From: Tribonema minus
Lineage: Eukaryota > Sar > Xanthophyceae > Tribonematales > Tribonemataceae
NCBI GenBank assembly: GCA_017506865.1
Contig: JAFCMP010000457.1
Location: 682,001 to 746,000 of the forward strand
Reading direction: 5' to 3'
DNA: 64,000 nucleotides
Numbering within the stretch: the first letter of the stretch is position 1; each line of letters opens with the position of its first letter. Under the pieces are notes generated by a model, which was not told the origin of the DNA, ran no database searches, and worked only from the letters and a program-made list of their open reading frames with translations. Below are positions 11,538 to 22,219 of the stretch, piece by piece. The position numbers and the translations under genes are program-made.

Positions 11538-13544
11538 TTAATATGTGCCACCAAAAGACGTCAGCGCTCCGAGCTTACGCCGCCGCGGCCCCGGCGCGTC
11601 ATCGCTCCGGAATGCCTTGGCCACGTGCGCCGACACGTCCACCCACAGCGCCCTCTCCGCGTCCTCCCCCTGCCCCTGCTCCGCAGCGCGGTACCGCCGC
11701 CGCCGGTCCTTGATGCGGCGCCGCCGCTCAAACTCCTCCAGCGCGATGCGCGCCGCCGCCGCCGCCTCGTCCTCGCGCTCATTTGAGTTGTTGCTGCCGC
11801 TGCTGAAGTCGCTGCCGCCGCCGCCGCCGCCGCCGTCGAAATAGTCTTCGGCGCGGAAGTGCCGCGACTGCACCGTGGGCGGCGCCACCGCTGCCGCCGG
11901 CTGCAAGTGTGCTACCTTGCCCGCGGGCCCTGGAGCAGCGGGCGCCGCGCCAGTGTGGGGCGGCGCCTTGGACAGGGCCGCAGCCTGTGCGCCAGCGCGT
12001 GGCACCTGCGCTGCCTGCATCTGCTGCGGTGTCGCGGCTGCCGGCTGCATGGGCGCCGCCACTGCCGCCGATGGTTGCGGCGCAGCGGGTCGCCGCGGCG
12101 GCGGCGCTGCAGCAAGCGGTTTCGGCAGCCGCCTGGGGGGGCGCGCTGCCGGCGCCGCTGCAGCAGCTGCTGCAGGTCTCTCGGCAGCAGGCCTCCCTTG
12201 TGGCGGCGCTAGCGCGGGCGGCGACGCTCCCGCTCTTGCCGCCGCCGCCGCAGGAGTCTGTGCGCGACTTCCACCGCTGCGCGGCGGCAGCACGAGGATG
12301 CCAGAGGGCAGAGGCGTGCCGCGCTGCTTGGCGGCAGCGGCGGCCGCAGGCTGCGGCGGCGTCGCTGCCGCCTCCACCGCCGCCGCGGGCGCGGTGTGCC
12401 ACGGCAGGCGCAGCACCTGCGGCGGCGGCAGCGGCGCGCGCACCTCCGCCGCCGCCGTGGCTGTCACTCTCACCGTGGCGTCGGAGGCGCCGACCAACAC
12501 CGCCGCCGCCTCTACCGCCGCCCCCGCGCCTGCAGCTCCCGCCGCCGCCGCCGCTGCTGCTGCCACCGGCAGAGGGCTCTGACTGGGTGGCGATGGCTGC
12601 CCGAGCGGCGGCGTGAGGTCTTCGTCCTCGGCTGCTGTGAGGGGCGCGCGCCGCCGCCCCCTGCTGCGCGTGCGCGCGCGCTGCGACGATATGAGGTCCG
12701 GCGCCTGCGTGAGGGGCTGGGAGTCCATCCCCTGCGTGGCGGTTTCGTAACCGCTCTCGCTGTCGGAGGGTTCCTCACGGCGCAGCTGCGGGGAAATGGG
12801 GGGGGGGGGGGGGGCAGTTGCAGCAGGACCGGTTTGATGAAAACTCACAATGCACTCAGTAGTACACGGAGAACAGAGTCTCAGTTCCGGCTCCGCAGAA
12901 CTGGCATGTGTAGCACTCCATAAACATGGACGGAATCTAGCCAGCCACATGCAAAGCTGATGGAGGAGGCGCCAATTGTTACACACCTGCGCGTGCTCTG
13001 CTCGGGTACCAACACTCTTCTGCAGCAGGCTCGGTCGCCACAAAACTTCAACAGCACCTATAACTGTTACTTGGAGCACCGTCGGCTGACAGTGACCCTC
13101 GACTGCAGGCCAGTTCCTGGCGCGCTTCTTGCAGGCACGACCGACAGCCGAACGATCCGAATGCCCAATCAGCAGACCCGCGACACCATCCTTGCGTACT
13201 CATTGACTGCACAAGCAAGCGCCCCCGTACGAACTCCTTACGCGGAGCATCACCTGCACTGGCGTGGGCTCGCCGTCGTGCGCAGCAGCGGCAGCAGCGC
13301 TCGCCTCCTCGCCATCGCCCTCGTCGCGCGCCTGCGACAGCGGCGGCGTCGCGAGCGGCCGAAACTCCGGCTCCTCCTCTCCCGTGAACACGTTACCCCC
13401 CGCGCCGAGCCCCTCCTCCCCCTCCTCTCCCCCTTCATCGGCCCCCCCTCCGTCGTACTCGGGCGTGAGCTGCGACGGCGAGGACAGTTCCTGGGACTGC
13501 GCCTGCAGAGACGGGGTGAGGCGGTGGGAGCGGCGCGGCGGCAT
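11538..13544 (-). CDS. Low-complexity basic protein of unknown function
   Basis: I do not recognise this protein. Two exons, 13544-13254 and 12785-11538, join in phase 0 to give about 512 residues; an in-frame ATG at 13730 would add 62. Exon 1 begins MPPRRSHRLTPSL and turns acidic (EEGEEGLG, FTGEEEPEF). Exon 2 opens with an acidic Ser stretch (EPSDSESGYETATQG), then a basic patch (RTRSRGRRRAP) and a long Ala/Pro-rich disordered region. The end is better structured: SRHFRAEDYFDGG, a likely helix (ARIALEEFERRRRIKDRRRR) and a basic tail ending GALTSFGGTY. Patches of Arg suggest a nuclear protein, which is inference. The frame stays open for over 1.2 kb despite high GC, and the acceptor is preceded by a C tract on the minus strand. 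GC-rich DNA can keep chance frames open, so confidence is moderate. Confidence 0.5.
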
Positions 13545-13730
13545 GGCGGCGGCAGCAGCGGCGGCGGGGGCTGCTGCGGCCGCGGTGGCGGCGGCGCTCT
13601 CCGGTGGTTGAAGCTGTTGAATGACATATGGCGGGCAGTGCGCCCAGGTCGGCGTCACCCTCTGCAGCGGCAGTTGCGCGGCGGGGCAAGAGTGGGAGCG
13701 CTGAGAGGGCGCATGCACAGCCACAGGCAC

Positions 13731-14191
13731 TCTGCGCGAGAGAGTCGGGTCGCGTGGTCTTCGCAGCAGCGCTCACAACGAGCGTTCGGTGTTCGCAGGA
13801 CCTGGTCACCGCCGCTATACCCCCTCCCCACACACAAACCTTTGAATTGGAAAATTTGTTTTTTGAGAGGGGAGGAGGGGTGCTGACGCAAGGTGGGCGC
13901 TTGTCGTCAATGTTGCTAGCGACTGCCTTGGTTACCAGCGACATCTGTGATCATTTACAAAGTCAATCTGCAATGCACTACAGTATGCTGTACCCAGTGT
14001 GCAAGATCTCACACATGATTGTGGAGGTTGCAGCGCTGATGTCGAGTGCAGGCATGTGCTGTACCCCCTTGCACTGCAACCTCCTCCACTACGAGTGCAA
14101 ACAACACACACCACATACTTACACCATTCACAATGCGCATCGCACGACTGCCTGGCCGTATTCCCGCTCCCGTCCACGCAGCAAATCATCC
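13731..14191. other. Intergenic gap between two minus-strand genes
   Basis: About 460 bp between the longest possible 5' end of the basic-protein gene and the stop codon of the OB-fold gene. No gene, repeat or promoter motif could be identified. Confidence 0.4.
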
Positions 14192-16052
14192 TCAAGTGTG
14201 CCTACCGCAAACCACAAGGCCTACCCCCCAAATCTCAACTACTTCAAAGCAGTGAACTTCAAGTTCATCTGGAACAAAGTCAAGGGGACGCACCGCTGCA
14301 GGGTCCCCGTGGCCCACGTACGCAGGCGCCCGGCACGGCACCCCCGCGGCATCCAGCAGGCACTCCATCGCCTGAGCGCGTTCCAGCTGCGCCACCAGCG
14401 CACGGTGGGACTCGCCGCCCCTGCGTGCGCCGCCGCCGCCGCCGCCCCCGCCGGCCCCTGGCAACGGGCACAAACACAAGGCTTCACGTCAAGTGGTATG
14501 TGTGTGGCGGCAGTGCAGCGGTACTTTGGCGGGGGGGGGTGCAGCTGCTGGTGGCGGGACGGGGCTCGCACGTGCAGCAGAGGGGAAGCGCTTCGCTGCG
14601 CGCAGAGCCTGCGCGTGATGCCGCAGCGGAACGCTCTGCGTGCACACAAGCGGGCGCACACGCGGCGGGCAGGGGAAGCAGATCGCGGCGGTTCGGCCTC
14701 GGCGCGCTTTTCGACTGCGCCGCGCCGGATTGATGCGCCGTGCTGCAACTTTCTTGCATGCAGCGATTGTACGCGCAGAAGATGGTGGTACGTGCAAGGG
14801 CAGCGCCGATACGTGCCCAAGTAGGACGTACACCAACTTCAACTTTGTGTGCGGCGCAGTACCCACCAGACTTCCACTTTGCGTGCAGCGTTCATACATG
14901 CACGTTCAAGCGTCATATGCGCATTGCCGGACGAGCCAGGCGCACCGCGCGCCCCCCCTGCGCACACCATCCGGTCCGCTCACACACGCGGTACACACAC
15001 ACGCGCGTACCATCGCCTCGCAGAACCCCCCCCCCCCCCCCTCCCCCCCCGCCCGCCCCCCCTCCCGCGCGCTGCACAGCGCAGCGCCGCGGCCCTCACC
15101 TACGCGCGCGAGCGCCGCCGTGACGCGCTCGTCCGTGTTGATGTCGCGCGGGTCGCCGCTCGTGCTCGTACCGCGCGCGCCGATGGGCGTCACGTCGCCG
15201 ACATGCAGGCACAGCGGCAGCGTCAGCGCGTAGCCCGCGCGCGCGGGGCGGTCCGACAGCGGCTCGCCGCACGCCGCGACCGTGCTCCAGTGCCACCGCT
15301 CGAGGCGCACTATGGAGTGCGCGAGCGCGGAGAGCGACGTGTTGTGCGCGGCCGCAAGCTGAAAAGGGGGCGGGGGGGGGGGGGGAGGGGACACGGCGTT
15401 TGTTCCGGCTTTAAACACAAGGACATGACATGCTATGAGGGATGGTTATTTGAAAATGGAGAATTTGACACAGATGGGTGAGCGTGCCGGGCGTGGCGTG
15501 ACGGAATTGCGAGGGGGGGGGGGGGGGGGGGCTGCTGCAGCGCGGCGGGTCGGGGGCTGCTACGGAATGGCGCGACGGAATACCAGCGACTGCCAGCGGA
15601 GACGAATGTTTGAGACGCAGTGCTGTGTGATGTCCACATGATGCTCGCAACTCTGGAAAGCGTAGGAGTGAGAGCATGATCTGTTCTCAGCAAGCAAGTT
15701 AAGGTATGTCTGAGCAATCAAAGTCAGGTACACAGGCATATTATGGTGGGGTGCTGCAAACGGCGCCTGCAATGGATCTGCAGCTTCTTCCGCTCACCTT
15801 GCGCACAGCAGCCGGTGTTAGTTTCGCTGCGACGGCGTGTTGGCTGTCAGACAGGTAGAGCAGTCGGGGTTCCTGTTTGACCCAGACGCATTGCATCATC
15901 CGTCTGCCGTTCGTTACTCCGCGAGTGCGCTTAGGTGCACTCGTTGAGTTGCCGGCATCGCCGTCCTGCAGCACCTGCAGCAGATGATTTCGCAACCAAG
16001 GTCTCCCCAGCATACTGCTTTTTTGGTCGCCGCCTGTGCCGACAACCGCCAA
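14192..16052 (-). CDS. Putative OB-fold protein resembling telomere protein TPP1/ACD
   Basis: Three exons, 16052-15798, 15358-15100 and 14457-14192, join in phases 0 and 1 to give 259 residues. Residues about 17-32 read RPWLRNHLLQVLQDGD. After a short basic loop comes RLLYLSDSQHAVAAKLTPAA, then LSALAHSIVRLERWHW. From memory, the human TPP1 OB fold has the same order: RPWIREL, LLEVLQDAEA, LLVSDGTHSVRCLVTREAL and a closing FYLQVDRFSLL strand. In the TPP1 family this fold recruits telomerase and pairs with POT1. The L-x-LSD element also occurs in the RPA70 amino-terminal OB fold, so a replication or CST-type OB protein is possible. The remainder has a Gly run and an acidic end (DFVPDELEVHCFEVVEIW). 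A shorter start, MLGRPW, lies 13 codons in. The exon chain is well supported; the family name is tentative. Confidence 0.5.
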
Positions 16053-16403
16053 CAGCTAGGAGCACCGCTGGTGAGATACTAGAGCTGTACCTCGTGCCTT
16101 AAGACACAGTGACAACGCTGTAGAGGCAGCACTTCTCCTCTCCGGCCGCCTCTCTCTCTCAGTTCGCTTTTCGCGGTTTTTTTGGTGCCCTCAACTCCCG
16201 CTGGGCTAGCTGGTCCAGGTGCGCTTTAAGGCTACGCTATACTGGAAGTGACGGCATCAGCTAGCTGATACGAGGCTACAGGCGGTGTATACAACGTGCT
16301 GTGTCCGTGGGCTAGGTCCTTTTTTTGGTGACCCCATCACGTCAATCAATCTTCAACTGTGAACAGTAAAAGTGTTTTATTCCTCTGGCTGCAGCTGCTG
16401 GCA
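16053..16403. promoter_or_regulatory. Shared 5' region between divergent genes
   Basis: About 350 bp lie between the start of the OB-fold gene (-) and the first usable ATG of the duplicated-exon gene (+). The arrangement implies a bidirectional promoter or two close promoters. A pyrimidine-rich stretch (about 16130-16190) is visible, but there is no clear TATA box. Confidence 0.35.
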
Positions 16404-19317
16404 ATGGGGGGTGCTACCATGAGTGAGGAGCCGCGTTGCCCTCCTGATGACCCATGTTTTTTCAAACGGACGGCGCTCAACTGGACCTTGCGCGGTTTGT
16501 ATCGCGAGCAATGGGAGGCTCTGGAACAACTGATGCCGCAGCGCGACAAAGCGAGGGCCCTGGATGATCAAGATCAGGCACATGCCTTGAGCAGTGAAAT
16601 TGACTGGCGAGAGCAACTTTTGGACGCCTGCAGAACTACCGTGCCGGCCAAGCAGGATGAGGTAAGACTTATCGAAAGCGGTGAGTGTGCATGTGACCAC
16701 GATTTGCCAGGCGCGCCAATCGTCTGCTGCGTGGTAGAGAGCTTGCAGCTGCATGTGTCTCGCAGTGGCGCTCTTCGCACGACATGCATCTACTCATCTA
16801 CTGCGACTGTGAGGACATGACCGTTTAAAACTAGGCAACTTCAAACTTCAGGGCTCGGAAACCACCAGGTGCTGAACAATCATGCTTCCTTGCATAGGCT
16901 TCACCGCTCTTTGCGCCCTCCCACTGTGTCTATCCCTGCAGTCCCGCCAGAGTGGCTGTTCTCGCATCTGCCCCTTGTGGACCAACCCTTCGCACACATT
17001 CTCTCTAGATGCTGTACAGAGGCGCACTTGAGGCGTTTCTTTTATTGCTTCCTAGCCTACCGCGGCGTGTTTACGTGGCAGGATGCCAAAACGCTGCATC
17101 GCGAATCGGCAGAACTCAGCGGTATTCCAAGTGCGCTGGTTGTTCGCCTGCTGGATTACATCCGGGAGATGGAACACCGCTTTGGCGCAGGCAAGGCATT
17201 TTGCATCTTGGGCCCATCAACTTGTGACATGTATATTGTTAAGTTGTGCTCCTGATGGCTGTGACTCAAGAGCTGACCATCACCTTCCCGTAAGCTCAGC
17301 ATGCACGAAATGCACAACCTGGTCATCGAGTAGTTGCATAGCAGCACATCGACTCATGTGCTTTCCTCACTCTCGTGGACTGTTGCCATTTGCATGTGTG
17401 TCCCCTCCATGGCATGTCCTTGTGCAAGTCATAGTTTTGTTGCTGGGCTTTAGTGATGCTGACCGAAATCAAACTTACGCTCCCTGCATGATTCTGTCAG
17501 CATTGGCTTGGCTGGTCTGGTGCCTAGTGTCACCCATGCTTGCGGCATATTTGGTGCAAGCACTGATGCTGTTTCCTTGTTGTGGTTATGCATGCCCTCG
17601 TCGTGTGCAGAGCTCGCAGCTCTGGCGCCTCCGCCCCTGCCACCTTCTGGCAGGCTGCAAGGCCTGCACGATGGAATGACTGCAGGGGGCGCCAGCCTGA
17701 GTGAGGAGCCGCGTTGCCCTCCTGATGACCCATGTTTTTTCAAGTAGACGGCGCTCAACTGGACCTTGCGCGATTTGTACCGCGAGCAATGGGAGGCTCT
17801 GGAACAACTGGTACCGCAGCGCGACAAAGCGAGGGCCCTGGATGATCAAGATCAGGTGCATGCCTTGAGCAGTGAAATTGACTGGCGGCACCAGCTTATG
17901 GATGCCTGCAGACCTGCTGTGCCCGCCAACCAGGATGAGGTCAGACTGATCGAAAGCGGTGAGTGTGCAAGTCACCGCGGTTTGCTAGGCGCGGCAGTCG
18001 TCTGCTGCGTGGTACGCTCCCACAATACTTGCTTCAACCCCTTGAGCTTGCCCATGTATGCATCTTTGGGCATATCATCACAGTAGAGAGCTTGCAGCAG
18101 CATGTGACCCGAAGCGGTTTCCTTGGCACGACATGCACTTCTGCGTCTAACGCGGCTGTGAAGCTATCGCCTGTTGAAGAATAGGCAACTTCAACTTTAA
18201 GGCTCAGGAACTAGGTGCTGCTCGACAATCAGCGCATATCACTGAAGAGGTGGGAAGATTGTCAGCGCGTGCTGCATTGCATAGGCTCAACCGCTCGTGC
18301 GCCCTCCCACTGTGTCTATCCCTGCAGTCCCGCCAGAGTGGCTGTTCTCGCATCTGCCCCTTGTGGACCAACCCTTCGCACACATTCTCTCTAGATGCTG
18401 TACAGCGCCGCACTTGAGGCGTTTCTTTTATTGCTTCCTAGCCTACCGCGGCGTTTATACATGGCAAGATGCCAAAACGCTGCATCGCGAATCGGCGGAG
18501 CTTAGTGGTATTCCAAGTGCGCTGGTCATTCGCCTGCTGGATTACTTCCGGGAGATGGAACATCGCTTTGGTACAGGTGAGCCATTTTGCATCTTGGGCC
18601 ATCAAGCTGTGACATGTATACTTTGAAGTATTGTTCATGCATCCTTAAATCATAAGGATAAGTACCGTATGTCGGGGCTTATGTGACACACATCCGCCAA
18701 GCGTGATGTGCACGTTCCCATATGCTCAGCATGCATGAAATGCACAACCCGGTTATCAGTAGCTGCTTGGCAGCGCATGGAGTCAACCGATGTGCTGTCC
18801 TCACTCTTTTGGGACTGTGCCATCTGCACGTGTGTCCCCTGTGGCAGGTCCTTGCGCAAGTCATAGTCTTGTTGCTGAGCTCGGGCACTTGGTGTTGCTG
18901 ACCAATATGAAATCTACGCTCCCTGCATGATTCTGTCAGCATTAGCCTGGCTGCGCTGGTCTGGTGCCTATTGTCACCCATGCTTGCGGCATATTTAGTG
19001 CAAGCACTGATGCAGTTTCCATGTTGTGGCTATGTGTGCACTCTTCGTGTGCAGAGCTCGCAGCTTTGGCGCCTCCCCCCCCGCCATCGACTGCGCCAAG
19101 CAAGTGCAACGATGTATGGCTGCCAGCAGCACATCAGTGGGTAGGAGAAACAGTGCGGGGACTGTATGGCGGAGCTGCTGCTCATCAGCCTGAGCATACC
19201 TGCATTGGAGACATTGAGCTTCGCAAGCACGAAAGGCTCAAGAAGCTGGTATGCGATCCTGCACTCATACACCCACATTGTACATGTCGGCGGGCATCTG
19301 AGGCCTCAGTATGTTAG
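16404..19317 (+). CDS. Unrecognised gene with an internal tandem exon duplication
   Basis: I do not recognise the family. Copy A has exon 1 (16404-16680, MGGATMSEEPRCPPDD), exon 2 (16942-17190, starting PPEWLFSHLPLVDQPF) and exon 3 from 17611. Copy B repeats this nearly unchanged: exon 1' to 17958, exon 2' at 18328-18576, exon 3' from 19055 to 19248 or the stop at 19317. Exon 3 of copy A runs without an intron straight into exon 1' of copy B, marking the duplication junction at about 17680. All introns are phase 1. Exon 1' carries a TAG at 17745-17747 where copy A has Arg, so the plain reading ends there at 220 residues. Joining exon 2 directly to exon 2' would keep frame and skip that stop. 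Copy A intron 2 begins GC (17191), where copy B has GT (18577). The predicted protein has cysteines and a helical stretch, RFFYCFLAYRGVFTWQDA. Confidence 0.5.
17686..19100 (+). repeat. Second copy of a roughly 1.3-kb tandem duplication
   Basis: This segment matches about 16420-17650 across exons and introns, including the intron borders. Exons differ at only a few residues. Its first intron has about 71 extra bases (18013-18083) relative to copy A. The close match in introns points to a fairly recent event. Confidence 0.85.
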
Positions 19318-19739
19318 TTTCAGGTGTCATTGATGCGATGGCCGTGTACAGCTAGCTGGCTTGAGCGCATGCCCTACACGTATGCAGCTGCCCAGTTAAC
19401 ACTCTCTATAGCTGCCGCTGTGTGCATCAGTGCATGTGTGTTCATGTTGTCACGCTTTGAGTTTGGTGGTGTCATGTTAAAAACGTCTTTGACAGAGCCA
19501 CGTCATATTTGCAGTTTGTCAAGTCACAACAAGATCGCATAATTGTAAGATCATGCTCTACCACTCTGCAGCATGTGCACGTGTTGTACTGTGCAACCAT
19601 CTACAAGATTTGCAAGCACTAGCACATTGGTGGCAGTCACCATGGCATAGTGGACAAGCGCCATTGAAATGGCGCACTTGCCACGATGCTCAGCACTTGC
19701 ATGCGCTTGTGCGTGGTGGCGCTGCGCATAGAGAGGACA

Positions 19740-20580
19740 TGCAGCAGAGCTTGATGGAAGGCAACTTGCAGCAGCGCTCAACTGCAGGGAGCGTTTGACG
19801 CGCAAGGAGGCACAGCGTGCACGGATGGAAGCATGCACCTGACACCCGACACCGCCGGCGGTGCTACAAACCGATAGTGCACGACAGTGCACAGCTGGTG
19901 GCCGCATTGCATCAGCAAGTGACAAGCAGCGGCGCTGCGCGGAGGCACTTGACAGCGACGGCATGCAGCAGCGCATTGTTTGGGACAGCGCATGGCAGCG
20001 CTCAGTTCGGCACAACTGCTGGCAGCATGAAGCAGCGATCAGTCAGCATGATTGGGGTACAGCAGCGCTCTGCAACTGTAGAGCACCTCTGTGGCCGTGC
20101 AGCAGCGGCGGAATCACAAACTTGCCGCATCGGATCACCTCAGCAATTCCATGGCGCCGTCGGCAAGCTGATCAGCAGCTTTGCTTCCAGTGTAGCTTCT
20201 CGCGCACCACCAAGCGTCTTGGCCATGCCTGCTCTCAGCTTTGTGCACAACTCAGCAAGTGACACGGCGGACGATGTGATGCTCACAGACGCCTTTGCCA
20301 CAGGCATGCAGCAGCGCTCAGCCATTGCGATCGGAGCAGGGTGACGTGCAGCAGCATTCAGACAGCGATGGCGCGCGTGAGCATCGGGCGCGCTCAGATG
20401 GCGGTGGCGCACGCGAACAGCAGCGCTCAAGGTGGCACGTGCGCGGGCATCAGCGCTCAGACAGCGCGATGGCGCGCGTGAAGATCAGCGCCCAGATTGG
20501 CGGTGGCGTAGTGCAGCAGCGCTCAGGTGGTGATAGCGCGCGACTGCGCTGTCGTGGCTGGCATGCAGCGGCGCTCCTCT
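19740..20580 (+). repeat. Degenerate AGCAGCGCTCA array
   Basis: The word AGCAGCGCTCA and close variants recur about every 40-80 bases, often with GATGGCGCGCGTGA or GGTGGCGCA nearby between 20340 and 20540. Spacing is irregular, so this is an old, decayed array rather than a clean satellite. Confidence 0.55.
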
Positions 20581-20617
20581 CATGGTGGTTTTCACGTTCT
20601 TCGTTGGCATGTTTCTG

Positions 20618-21413
20618 CATGTCTATTGGGCAGATGCCCAAGAAGTCTATGAAACAAAAAATCTATGACATCCTGTCACTGGAGGTAGAGTCAACAGACC
20701 ACCTTGTAGGGCGATTTAGGGCTGCAGTGATCATGTTCTCCTTCCTTCTGAACGCCTGCGCTTCACATAGTCTCGTTGATAACATGCCGCACGCAGAGAA
20801 TAGCAACCACACTTTCCCATGCAAAAATCCTACACCACGATGCCAGCCGGCAGGTTGTCCACTTCCTGGGCACTTCAGGCAGCAGTCGGAGCGTGCAACG
20901 GTACTTTTTGTTGCTGCAGACATGTTTTTGGCACGCAAAGCGAGCAGTTGCTGCACCATGCAGCCGCAAAGTAGACATATGTAGCCCTTTACTACCATAG
21001 TGAGAGATCTTACTTCGTGTTGTGTCACCAAGTTGAATGCGATCCTGTGCGCGCTGCCCATTGTCGTCTGTTTATGCTTGCATGTGTTTCGAGGCAAATG
21101 CTCGACAGCAGCAAGAAACACAGACCAGAATGACGCAGGAACCTCCCAGGCGCTCCGACAGCTTCCTTAAGATACCCAAGACACGGACAACCTGTTGGAT
21201 CGCATTGTGGTGCGGGCTTTTTGCAGTGAAAGGTGCCGCTGCTCTCTGTGTGCGGCACCATACAAAAGTGAAGCGCGGGCATTCAGAAGGAAGGAGAACA
21301 TGATTACTGCAGCACCCCGAATCGCCCTACAAGGTGGTGTGTTGACTTGATGTTCGATGTCGGGATGTCGTAGAATTTTGATGTGTAGACTTCTTGGTCT
21401 GCCCAATGAAAAT
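20618..21413. mobile_element. Large inverted repeat, possible foldback element
   Basis: The left arm (about 20618-20950) and the reverse complement of the right arm (about 21075-21413) match over roughly 335 bp with many substitutions and small indels. The best-conserved block is ATCATGTTCTCCTTCCTTCT, preceded by CACCTTGTAGGGCGATT. The spacer is about 125 bp. The arms do not keep one reading frame in common, so a non-autonomous foldback transposon or an inverted duplication fits better than two genes. I saw no clear target-site duplication. Confidence 0.6.
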
Positions 21414-22219
21414 GCAGAATCATGCCCCGGAAGGACGCGAAACCGCCTCGTTCTTGGCGTGCAGCGCAATGTCCCCAGCACCTGCAAACCGCAACATGAC
21501 TTCATAAATAGTGTCAAAACAGTGCCTGCTGCTTAAATTGTGCACATGGCGGCACAGGCATGAACCCTCATTTGAATCAAGCCCCCATCACATTGTGTGA
21601 TTTCTGCACCCCTTCCTTTCCACTGAACTGTGTGTGTGCAGTGACAGACTGCAGTTGTGGATGCAGCAGCTGTGTATGCACCCCCAGCCAGGGCATGTGA
21701 GACAGACAAGGTTTCACTGCGAAGATGCACCTTGTTGCCGTCTCGAGCCTCAGGCTACGCTACAATCAAACGGTCAGAGGCTACTGTATACCCGGGCCTC
21801 ATACTGTTACAATCAAAAACGGGAGGGCGAGCCACGCAAACTTTTCAAGGCACGAGCTTGGGGCACAAGCACTCAATGTGAAGCTACAAGGCTGACGCGT
21901 GAGCCTTCGTCAGCCAGCAGCACTCGGCAACACCTTAGCCAAACACATAACGGCGCCGCGATGCACATACTTACAGCGCAAGTTTAACGTGCAGAGCCAT
22001 ATCCTCCGGCAGCTTCTTCGACTGTCTCGCGTCCTCATCTGTCTCGCGTTCTCATCCGCCAGATGCTTGCCAGGAGATCTTCTTTGCTCTCTTTTTTTTT
22101 TTTTTTTGCTCTTTGGTTTTTTTTCCTTCAGTCATTCGAACCTCCTGTGACCCCACCTCGAGCGTTGGGGCCCCATAATTCATCAACTGCCTGCTTCGAG
22201 AAGCGAGAAGCTGCAGCAC

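Larger units (their letters stand above)
19318..22219. other. Repeat-rich intergenic region
   Basis: About 2.9 kb with no phase-consistent gene. It holds the degenerate AGCAGCGCTCA array and the large inverted repeat described next, and a 15-base T run near 22089-22108 upstream of CEP78. Open frames here follow the repeats and show no family motifs. Confidence 0.5.

Noticed and set aside
11875-12616. Two long plus-strand open frames rich in Ala and Pro
   Set aside because: They are antisense to the low-complexity exon of the basic-protein gene and exist because GC-rich triplet repeats lack stops on both strands.
20295-21517. Two related open frames in the arms of the inverted repeat, considered as a divergent gene pair
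   Set aside because: The similarity changes frame between the arms, so the shared signal is DNA-level rather than protein-level.
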